The notes beneath the pieces were generated by a model. The model was not told where the DNA came from. It did no database searches and saw nothing but the letters and a program-made list of their open reading frames with translations. The position numbers and the translations under genes are program-made. Positions 31,567-38,734 of a stretch of 64,000 nt of DNA are shown here, in pieces. The stretch's first letter is position 1; each line of letters starts with the position of its first letter. Source of the DNA: JANXQZ01 sp038225555 (GTDB taxonomy: Bacteria; Acidobacteriota; Terriglobia; Bryobacterales; Bryobacteraceae); the NCBI GenBank assembly GCA_038225555.1, contig JBBRRB010000002.1:1-64000 (forward strand), read 5' to 3'.

Positions 31567-32754
31567 CTATCGTTGGGCCGCGCCTGCTCGACCCATAATC
31601 GGCCATACATCCACGATTTGCTCGCCGCGTGCCACATAGTAGCGGTCGTACACGTTCGTGCTCATGTCGAGGTTCGATGGATACAGCTCCACGCGCTCGC
31701 CCAGCTTGAACTCCCGATCCGTATCGGACCATGCCAGAATTCCATACTCGGCACCTTGATTCTGAACCTTCACTTCAGGTCGGCCCTTCACCTCGTCGGT
31801 AGGCTTTAAGAGCGCTTTGTTGCCGGCGTCGATCGTGCACTGGCGGGGATGGCGCTTGCTAATCACCGTAGTCATGACAGTCAGCGACGGTTCAAAATCT
31901 TGATACACCGCGTCGGAGCTCTTGCCGCCGATAGTCCGGTAACCCGTGTCCATGAACACGTAAGATCCTGCCTCTAACTCAGTAAGTCGGTTGGGTTCGG
32001 AATCGATGTTATACGTGCCGGTGCTTCCGCCCGTTACGATCTCGACCGGCAGGCCCGCCTTGCGCGCCAGAGCGACTGTTTCCAGCAGCCCTGCCAAATC
32101 GCTGATCGATTTGTCCTTGCGCGCATTCCAGCCGTGGGTGTGCGCGGCATTGCCGGAGTACCCCATGAAGCCGATCAATTTAAGATTGCGGGAACTGTCC
32201 ACCTTTTTCGCCAAATCTAGCGCGGGATGGCCCGGTTCGATGCCGTGGCGGGTCAATCCCGCGTAGACGTCGACCGCGGTTCGCACTTTCACGCCTTGCG
32301 CCGCGGCAGCCTCTTGAATCCAGTCGGCCACCAGCGGATCATCCAGAACGGTGCCGAAGGTTGGATCGCGTCTCGCCAGTGCGACGGCCCTGCTGATGTT
32401 ATTTTTGCTGGTGGGCTGACGTGTGAGCAATACTCCGCGCACGCCTGAATGCGACATGAGTTCGCACTCCGCGACGGTAGCGCAAGTCACACCAATGGCA
32501 CCGAGGGCGAGTTGCCTGCGAGCGATCTCGGGGCTCTTGTGAATCTTGACATGCCCTCTCAAGTGCACGCCTGTGGCCTTGCAGTGCGTTGCCATGGTTT
32601 GAAGATTCTTTTCGAACGCCGGCAAATCCACGACCATGCACGGCGTTGGGAGGTCTTCCTTGGACAGGTTGCGAAAATCGCGATCGCGGGCATCGGACCG
32701 CGAGGCAAGCACCGCGCCCGCAGCCGCGCCGAGCAGGTTTCGGCGAAGAATCAT
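31567..32754 (-). CDS. Exported D-threonine aldolase/D-serine dehydratase-like protein
   Basis: 395 residues. A twin-arginine-like signal (LRRNLLGAAAGAVLASRS) precedes an alanine-racemase-fold PLP domain. The likely PLP lysine is in RGHVKIHKSPEIARRQL, the phosphate-binding GGSTGT follows, and the C-terminal D-serine-dehydratase-like domain ends the protein. In D-threonine aldolases the metal site is a His-x-Asp in a string like PPHCDP. Here the corresponding text is PSNLDM, so the His is replaced by Asn. Activity or metal dependence may differ. It is divergent from the first S41-like gene. Confidence 0.8.
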   Translation of the reverse strand: MILRRNLLGAAAGAVLASRSDARDRDFRNLSKEDLPTPCMVVDLPAFEKNLQTMATHCKATGVHLRGHVKIHKSPEIARRQLALGAIGVTCATVAECELMSHSGVRGVLLTRQPTSKNNISRAVALARRDPTFGTVLDDPLVADWIQEAAAAQGVKVRTAVDVYAGLTRHGIEPGHPALDLAKKVDSSRNLKLIGFMGYSGNAAHTHGWNARKDKSISDLAGLLETVALARKAGLPVEIVTGGSTGTYNIDSEPNRLTELEAGSYVFMDTGYRTIGGKSSDAVYQDFEPSLTVMTTVISKRHPRQCTIDAGNKALLKPTDEVKGRPEVKVQNQGAEYGILAWSDTDREFKLGERVELYPSNLDMSTNVYDRYYVARGEQIVDVWPIMGRAGAAQR

Positions 32755-32778
32755 AGCTTCGATGCTACCGCAAACGTT

Positions 32779-32784
32779 TATAAT
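32779..32784 (+). promoter_or_regulatory. Candidate -10 box (TATAAT) for the S41 protease pair
   Basis: A perfect TATAAT lies 32 bases upstream of the first protease start codon, in the short gap between the divergent genes. A GAGGAG ribosome-binding site follows at 32805-32810, six bases before the ATG. No good -35 hexamer is present at 16-18 bases, so the promoter call rests on the -10 alone. Confidence 0.4.
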
Positions 32785-32816
32785 ATTGTTCGCTCTAGAT
32801 ATTTGAGGAGACGCTT

Positions 32817-34511
32817 ATGCGATTGATCGGGATTTTCCTGTTTACTGTTATTGCCACGCCGGGCCTTGCGCAACTGACGATGGAGCAAAAGACTTCGGAC
32901 TTCAAGCAACTTGTCGGCCTGTTCGACAAGAACTACGGTCCTTACGAGTGGAAGCGGGAGTCGCAGGGTTTCGACCTGCTGAATACCAAACCTTGGCTCG
33001 AGAGGCTCGCCGCAACCACGAACGATCTCGATTTCTACGAGGTGATGGTGGACTATGTGGCGCATCTGAATGACGCGCATGATAACTTCAATCTCCCCTC
33101 TACGTTCTTTGCTTCCTTAGGATTCTCCGTCGATATTTATGACGGGAAGGTGCTGGTGGATTCGATTACCAGAAGCCGCTTGCCTCTGACGGATTTCCCG
33201 TTTCAGATTGGCGACGAGGTCGTGTCCGTGGATGGGAAGAGCGCGGAAACTCTGATCCAGGATTTCTCGAAATATTCAGTATTCGCCAACACGCGGAGCA
33301 CGCGGAGAAACGCCGCAGGTCGCATCGCGAGCCGCCCACAGAGCCGCATGCCGCATGCCGTGGACATCGGCGATTCTGCTTCGGTGGTGATTCAAGGGCA
33401 GGATGGCAGCCAGAAAACGTACACGATTCCTTGGTTGAAAACAGGGCTCCCGATGCGCATCGTTGGACCTGTTCCCAACCCAAAAGCGGTCCCGCAACCT
33501 TCGACCGAAACGCCGGTCAACGTGCTATCGGGCGACGTAGATTATATGGCCCCGCTCCGGCGTCTTCAGAATTGCCGCATCGCAGACCCTCAGACCGTCT
33601 TGAACTTCGGAGGCCGGGGACCCATATTCAATCTGCCGACTGGATTTAAGCTGCGGCTCGGCAGTCGATTGACGGATTTCTTCGTATCGGGAACCTTTCA
33701 GGCGGGCGGATACAATATCGGATTTATTCGCATTTCGGACTACAGTCCCTCCGATTCCATAACGGCCCTGAACCAGTTCGCCGCAGAGATGCAGTATTTC
33801 CAGACGAATACGGATGGACTGATTGTCGACGAAATGCGCAACCCGGGCGGGTCTGTTCTCTATGTGAACCAGATCGCGCAGTTGCTGATTCCGCATCGCT
33901 TCCGCTCGATTGCTTTTGAGATCCGGGCGACGCCAGATTGGGTCGCGAGCATTTCTTCTTCATTGACCAGCGCCAAGGCTCAAGGCGCGCCGCAATACAT
34001 CATCGATCAGCTTCAAGTGATACTGGATGCGCTTAGCACCGCCAACAAGGAGAACCGCGGGCGAACCGGTCCTCTCCCGCTCTCTTACACGGGCATCGAC
34101 ATTGATCCTTTCACGGACCAGAACGGAAATGTACTTGCCTATTCCAAGCCGTTGATGGTTCTGGTAGATGAATTTTCAGCCTCGGGCGGAGATGCCTTTC
34201 CAGCCACCATTCAAGATGATCAGCGCGGCATTCTCTTCGGCATGCGGACCATGGGAGCGGGGGGCAACGTCGTTCAGTTTCAGGTTGGATCCTTCGTCGA
34301 AAGTGCCACGACCATGACGGAGTCGCTGATGAATCGGAAAAATCCAATCGTCACATCCGATTACCCGACGGCCCCTTATGTGGAGAACATCGGAGTGCGG
34401 CCCGAAATCGTGGTGGATTATATGACGAAAGACAATCTGCTAAATGGCGGGCGTCCCTTCGTGGATGCGTTCACATCTGCAATGGTGGACTGGATTTCGA
34501 AGAACAAGTAA
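32817..34511 (+). CDS. Secreted S41-family (C-terminal processing) protease, copy 1
   Basis: 564 residues with signal peptide (ending GLAQ, residue about 19). An N-terminal helical region (FKQLVGLFDKNYGPYEWK) precedes a PDZ-like stretch (FPFQIGDEVVSVDGKSAETLIQDF, about 125-148). A tail-specific-protease core follows, with GLIVDEMRNPGGSVLYVNQIAQLL and DEFSASGGDAFPATIQDDQRGILFG (serine region about 455-475). The C-terminus reads YVENIGVRPEIVVDYMTKDNLL. It is followed after 10 bases by a clear paralogue, so the two arose by tandem duplication. Confidence 0.82.
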   Translation: MRLIGIFLFTVIATPGLAQLTMEQKTSDFKQLVGLFDKNYGPYEWKRESQGFDLLNTKPWLERLAATTNDLDFYEVMVDYVAHLNDAHDNFNLPSTFFASLGFSVDIYDGKVLVDSITRSRLPLTDFPFQIGDEVVSVDGKSAETLIQDFSKYSVFANTRSTRRNAAGRIASRPQSRMPHAVDIGDSASVVIQGQDGSQKTYTIPWLKTGLPMRIVGPVPNPKAVPQPSTETPVNVLSGDVDYMAPLRRLQNCRIADPQTVLNFGGRGPIFNLPTGFKLRLGSRLTDFFVSGTFQAGGYNIGFIRISDYSPSDSITALNQFAAEMQYFQTNTDGLIVDEMRNPGGSVLYVNQIAQLLIPHRFRSIAFEIRATPDWVASISSSLTSAKAQGAPQYIIDQLQVILDALSTANKENRGRTGPLPLSYTGIDIDPFTDQNGNVLAYSKPLMVLVDEFSASGGDAFPATIQDDQRGILFGMRTMGAGGNVVQFQVGSFVESATTMTESLMNRKNPIVTSDYPTAPYVENIGVRPEIVVDYMTKDNLLNGGRPFVDAFTSAMVDWISKNK

Positions 34512-34521
34512 GGAGCCAACC

Positions 34522-36198
34522 ATGAAACCCCTCTTATTCGCAACATTGTTTTGCATCTTGCCGGGCTCCTGCCTTGCTCAACTGAAACCCGAACAGAAAC
34601 TCGCCGACTTCCAAAATCTGGTTGGTCTCTACGACAAGTTCTACGCGCCCTATGAGTGGAAAGAGCAGTTGTTTGGCTTCGACGCGCTCGATAGCACCGC
34701 TTGGCTTACCCGCGTGTCCCAGACAACGAACGACTTGGATTTTTATGAGTTGTGCGTAGAATATGTCGCGAGCCTGAACGACACCCACGATGCGTATACT
34801 TTGCCTTCCGACTTTGTAGCGCGCCTGGGCTTTACCACCGATCTTTACGATGGCAAACTGCTGGTGGATTCTATCAATCGAACGACGCTGCCGCTTTCCA
34901 AGTATCCGATTCAAATTGGGGACGAATTTGTTTCGCTTGACGGGAAGCCTGTAGAACAACTGCTCACCGATTTCGCCAAGTATGGACGGCAAGGAAATCC
35001 GCGCAGCACGCGCCGCCTCACCGCCGCCCGAATTACCATCAGGCCTCAGAGTTTCATGCCTCATGCGGTTGACGTGGGCGATTCCGCAACTGTAGTGATC
35101 CGTTCGCAAAACGGGAACTTGCAGACTTACGATATTCCTTGGTCGAAGACGGGAACGCCGCTTGCTACCGGGGTCGTTCCGAATCCAGCGGGATCGGTCG
35201 CCGGTCGCCGTCAGGCCGACGCTCCAATTGTTGACGATCCGATCCCGGACTACATGCAGGCGCTGGTAGATGTTCAATACTCAGGAGTCGCCAACGACTC
35301 TGGGCTGAACGGATATGGCTCGCGGACTCCGATTTTCGCTTTGCCGGACGGCTTCGTGCAAAGACTAGGACTCCGGAGCACTGATTTTTTCTACTCCGGC
35401 ACCTACACGGCGGGCGGGTTTAAGATCGGCTACATTCGCATTCCGAACTATGGGTCACTCGCAACATCGGTGCAGCAGCAGTTCGACGATGAGATCGCCT
35501 ATTTTCAGAAGAACACGGACGGGCTGGTGGTAGATGAGATGCGGAACACAGGCGGCTTCCTATGTTTCGGAGAGAACATTATGACGCGGCTGGCGACCGC
35601 TCCATTTCGACCAATCGGGTATGGCCTGAGAGCCTATTATTCGCGAGTCGCAGGATTTTACGCAGCCCTTGAGTCAGCCAAGCGAGTAGGTGCTCCCCAG
35701 TGGGTTGTCGATACGTATCAAGCTTTCTATGATGAACTAAACTCCGCCTATCAAGAGAATCGCGGTCTTACCGGTCCGCTTCCGATTTGCGGACCGAGTT
35801 TTACTCTCAATCCGGCAAGCGTGACGTATTCAAAACCGGTGATGATGCTGATTGACGAGTTCTCCACGTCGACGGCCGATTCGGTTCCCGCGATGTTCCA
35901 GGACGCAGGGCGAGGCCCGCTGTTTGGCTGGCGAACGAACGGAGCTGGCGGGACCAACACTACCTTGGATGCGGGCGCGTATTCGCAAGGGTCTACGGGG
36001 ATGACGCTAGGCCTGCAGCTTCGCCCCAAGTCGATCGCTACCGCCGAGTATCCCGTCACTGACAGAATCGAAAACGTGGGAGTTCGGCCTGATATTCAGG
36101 TTGACTATATGACGACCGAGAATCTGCTCCAGCAGGGCAAGCCCTTCGTGACGGCGTTCACCGCTGCTATCGTGGATTTGATCGGCAAGGGCCGATAG
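34522..36198 (+). CDS. Secreted S41-family protease, copy 2 (tandem paralogue)
   Basis: About 559 residues, similar to the preceding gene along its entire length: FQNLVGLYDKFYAPYEWK, FPS/DFVARLGFTTDLYDGKLLVDSINR and GLVVDEMRNTGGFLCFGENIM. ATG 34522 is chosen because AAGGAG precedes it and a signal peptide (ending SCLAQ) follows at once; the longer frame from 34444 reads over copy 1. The serine region differs: DEFSTSTADSVPAMFQDAGRG replaces DEFSASGGD of copy 1. The two copies may therefore have different specificity, or this one may have altered activity. Confidence 0.8.
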   Translation: MKPLLFATLFCILPGSCLAQLKPEQKLADFQNLVGLYDKFYAPYEWKEQLFGFDALDSTAWLTRVSQTTNDLDFYELCVEYVASLNDTHDAYTLPSDFVARLGFTTDLYDGKLLVDSINRTTLPLSKYPIQIGDEFVSLDGKPVEQLLTDFAKYGRQGNPRSTRRLTAARITIRPQSFMPHAVDVGDSATVVIRSQNGNLQTYDIPWSKTGTPLATGVVPNPAGSVAGRRQADAPIVDDPIPDYMQALVDVQYSGVANDSGLNGYGSRTPIFALPDGFVQRLGLRSTDFFYSGTYTAGGFKIGYIRIPNYGSLATSVQQQFDDEIAYFQKNTDGLVVDEMRNTGGFLCFGENIMTRLATAPFRPIGYGLRAYYSRVAGFYAALESAKRVGAPQWVVDTYQAFYDELNSAYQENRGLTGPLPICGPSFTLNPASVTYSKPVMMLIDEFSTSTADSVPAMFQDAGRGPLFGWRTNGAGGTNTTLDAGAYSQGSTGMTLGLQLRPKSIATAEYPVTDRIENVGVRPDIQVDYMTTENLLQQGKPFVTAFTAAIVDLIGKGR

Positions 36199-36236
36199 GA
36201 TTCAAACTAGCGTCAACTGGTTTGACGGAGATTGAA

Positions 36237-36482
36237 ATGCAGACTATCGGATCGTTCGAGGCTAAGACTCACTTGGCGGCACTGCTCGACCGGGTGGCCC
36301 AAGGCGAGAAAATCACGATTACGCGGCATGGGGTTCCCGCAGCCGTGCTCGTACCGGTTGCAGAGGCCGAAAGAAGACTGTCTCACAAAGAGATTGTAGA
36401 AGGCATGCGCGATTTGCGTAAACGGTTGAAGCCCGGCGATATGAGCGTCAGCCAAATGGTCAAGGAGGGGCGTAGGGTTTGA
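36237..36482 (+). CDS. Phd/YefM-family antitoxin
   Basis: 81 residues starting MQTIGSFEAKTHLAALLDRVAQGEKITITRHGVPAAVLVPV, a clear Phd/YefM antitoxin domain (residues 1-45), which binds DNA and neutralises the partner toxin with its C-terminal tail (MSVSQMVKEGRRV). ATG 36237 is preferred to TTG 36222 because ACGGAG lies six bases before it. Its stop overlaps the start of a degraded VapC gene by four bases (TTGA), so this antitoxin has probably lost its toxin. Confidence 0.85.
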   Translation: MQTIGSFEAKTHLAALLDRVAQGEKITITRHGVPAAVLVPVAEAERRLSHKEIVEGMRDLRKRLKPGDMSVSQMVKEGRRV

Positions 36483-36697
36483 GGGGCGTAGTAGTGGACG
36501 CGTCGACGGCGATTGCTTGGTGCTTTCCGGATGAGGCAAGCGAATATGCCGATGGCGTTCTGGTTAGTCTCGAAGGCCACACAATTTTGGTTCCGTCGGG
36601 GCGGGCTCTAGTAGGCGAGAAGTAGAAGCGCTTGCGGCAGCCTGACGCCAAATTGCAAGAGGCCGCCAAGCAGGCGGGCCTCAGGATGTTCCCCTAA
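36479..36697 (+). pseudogene. VapC-type PIN-domain toxin remnant
   Basis: The frame begins with TTG overlapping the antitoxin stop and reads VVVDASTAIAWCFPDEASEYADGVL. This is the VapC N-terminus with the first catalytic Asp. After about 48 codons it meets an in-frame TAG (36623-36625). The same frame continues as KRLRQPDAKLQEAAKQAGLRMFP to TAA 36697, which looks like the VapC C-terminal helix and strand. Total coding length is about 72 codons against roughly 130-140 for intact VapC, so the central region with the other acidic residues is deleted. Confidence 0.8.
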
Positions 36698-36738
36698 AAC
36701 TCTTTGTCACCGCTTGCCGCAACCCGAGTCTACTGGTC

Positions 36739-36987
36739 ATGACGGCTGTTAAAATTTATGGCACGGATTGGTGCGAGGAAACTCAGCAAACCTTGAGCCA
36801 TCTGGATGAACTTGGCGTAAAGTACGAGTACCTCAATTTGGACGACGACGAGAAAGCGGCCGCCTGGGTCCGCCACCAGAACGACGGAAAAGAACAGAAG
36901 CCCACCATCGATATTGGGGGCATCATCATGACGAATCCAAGCAACGCGGACCTCGACATCGCGCTCAGGGAGAACAGTCTTCTCTGA
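36739..36987 (+). CDS. Glutaredoxin-like protein (mycoredoxin/NrdH type)
   Basis: 82 residues with a thioredoxin fold. YGTDWCEETQQTLSHLDELGVKYEYLNLD carries a single active-site cysteine (C12, followed by EET rather than a second Cys). KPTIDIGG supplies the cis-proline. The one-cysteine site suggests monothiol chemistry, perhaps with a low-molecular-weight thiol. Its stop TGA overlaps a CTG that is the probable start of the next gene. Confidence 0.82.
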   Translation: MTAVKIYGTDWCEETQQTLSHLDELGVKYEYLNLDDDEKAAAWVRHQNDGKEQKPTIDIGGIIMTNPSNADLDIALRENSLL

Positions 36988-37727
36988 TATCCTGCCTCGA
37001 CCTGACCAAGCGCTTCGGCGAACGCGCGGCGGTGGATCGTCTGTCGCTGGAAGTGGAAACCGGCGCCATATGCGCCTTCCTGGGTCCGAATGGGGCCGGG
37101 AAGTCGACCACCGTCAAGATGCTCACCGGACTGCTGAAACCCACATCCGGAGAGGCCGTAGTGGCGGGACTAAACGTTGCATCGGAGCCGCTCGCCGTGA
37201 AGCGCATCATAGGGGTGCTGCCCGAAAACCTGGGCCTGTTCGACGCGCTCACTGTTGAAGAACATCTGTACCTCTCGGGTCCAATCTATGGTTTGAGCCG
37301 CGGCGAGACTCGCGCCCGAACCGATCAACTGCTGCGTGCGCTGGCCCTTGAAAACGGACGCACTACTTTCATAGAGCATTGCTCCTACGGCATGCGGAAA
37401 AAGACCGCCCTGGCGATGGCGCTTCTCCATAATCCGCGCGTGCTGTTCCTGGACGAGCCGTTTGAAGGCATCGATCCGGTGACGTCGAAAACCCTGCGCG
37501 GGCTGTTGACCACAGTTGCCGCGCGCGGTGTTACGGTCTTCCTCACTTCGCATATCCTTACAATTGTCGAGAGGCTTGCGACTCAAATCGTGATGATTCG
37601 AGATGGCCGCGCGGTCTGGAACTCCCGCCCGGACGAACTGCCCAAGTCGCTGGAAGACGTGTACTTCGATCTGGTTGAACCACCCATTGAGGAGGATCTG
37701 CCCTGGCTGGGCTGCTCTCTATCCTGA
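36984..37727 (+). CDS. ABC transporter ATP-binding protein, ABC-2 exporter type
   Basis: About 247 residues. Walker A GPNGAGKST, a degenerate signature CSYGMRKKTALAMALLHNP, Walker B VLFLDEPFEGIDPVT and LTSHIL are present. The first regular start (GTG 37032) would remove the conserved first strand (SCLDLTKRFGERAAVDRLSL). That strand is encoded upstream in frame, and the only start-like codon is CTG 36984, overlapping the glutaredoxin stop as CTGA. I take CTG 36984 as the likely start. It works with the following membrane protein. Confidence 0.8.
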   Translation: MISCLDLTKRFGERAAVDRLSLEVETGAICAFLGPNGAGKSTTVKMLTGLLKPTSGEAVVAGLNVASEPLAVKRIIGVLPENLGLFDALTVEEHLYLSGPIYGLSRGETRARTDQLLRALALENGRTTFIEHCSYGMRKKTALAMALLHNPRVLFLDEPFEGIDPVTSKTLRGLLTTVAARGVTVFLTSHILTIVERLATQIVMIRDGRAVWNSRPDELPKSLEDVYFDLVEPPIEEDLPWLGCSLS

Positions 37728-37741
37728 GCGCGCTCGGGCGC

Positions 37742-38728
37742 GTGACTTATCGGGATCTGCAAAAACTGGGATCGCTGGCGGGGAACAACTTCTTCCTGTT
37801 CGTCTTCCTCCTTTTAGGGCAGAGTGGCGGCTTTCTGCAAGTGCTGCTGGGCCTGTTGCTCCTGTTTCCGTTTAGCAGCGATCCGTTGCGAAGCATTCCG
37901 TCCGAGCGCCTGCAACAGTGGCCCTTGACACCTCGAATTGCATTCGCGCTCCGTCTGGCGAGCGTGTGGTTTAGTCCGGTAGCTTGGATCACTGTGGGCC
38001 TGATCGTTTGGACAAAGAGCTTCCAATTCGCGGCGACATTCGTTGGCATATCGGCGCTGTTCTACGCATTGGGCAGCTTGTTTACCTGGGTCCCGGCCAG
38101 GGCCCCGCGTCTCAATATTCTGTCGCACGTCCCGGATTTCGGAGGATCCATTGGAGGACTCGTTCGGAAAAATGCGCGGGAACTGCTGAGCATACTCGAT
38201 CCCTACGCGGGTTTGGTGCTCACCCTATCCGCAACCGCGTATCGATTTTTGAGCTCGAGGCCGGAGCCGGATGCCTTTATGATCTTGTCCATGCTGGTCG
38301 CGCTCACGTTGAGCACGTATGCGCTCTGTTTGTTCGGGCTGGATACCGCGTCGGGCTTCACGCGCTACCTTTTATTTCCGATCCGAGGCTGGCAGATCTT
38401 GCTTGCGAAGGACGTGGCGTTTTTAACCGTTCTGCTGATTCTGGTTGCGCCGCTTCATCTGCTTGCGGGCCTGGCCGCAGGTTTGATGGCTCTGACAGTG
38501 GGGCATCATTCGTCGGTGAGGTATCGCGTGCCGCAGACCCACTGGCGATTCACGGGAGGAGCGCCACTCACGTCGGGACTGTTGCAAGCGTTCCTGATGT
38601 TCAGCGCGGGGACGTTGGTGGCCCGCACGAATGCGTGGGTGCTGCTGCCCTGTGTGGCATTGTTCGCCGCCTCGCTCTGGTATTTCGGACGGGACATGGA
38701 CCAGGCGGGCTTGCGAAGTGACGCGTAA
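37742..38728 (+). CDS. ABC-2 type transporter membrane protein
   Basis: 328 residues with a GTG start. Multiple hydrophobic segments are visible (FFLFVFLLLGQSGGFLQVLLGLLLLFPF, VWFSPVAWITVGLIVW, LHLLAGLAAGLMAL and others), fitting the permease of the preceding ATPase. The reading frame is open upstream to a CTG at 37724 that overlaps the ATPase stop (CTGA), so a slightly longer N-terminus is possible. The substrate is unknown. It is convergent with glgX, with a six-base gap. Confidence 0.72.
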   Translation: MTYRDLQKLGSLAGNNFFLFVFLLLGQSGGFLQVLLGLLLLFPFSSDPLRSIPSERLQQWPLTPRIAFALRLASVWFSPVAWITVGLIVWTKSFQFAATFVGISALFYALGSLFTWVPARAPRLNILSHVPDFGGSIGGLVRKNARELLSILDPYAGLVLTLSATAYRFLSSRPEPDAFMILSMLVALTLSTYALCLFGLDTASGFTRYLLFPIRGWQILLAKDVAFLTVLLILVAPLHLLAGLAAGLMALTVGHHSSVRYRVPQTHWRFTGGAPLTSGLLQAFLMFSAGTLVARTNAWVLLPCVALFAASLWYFGRDMDQAGLRSDA

Positions 38729-38734
38729 GCACCG

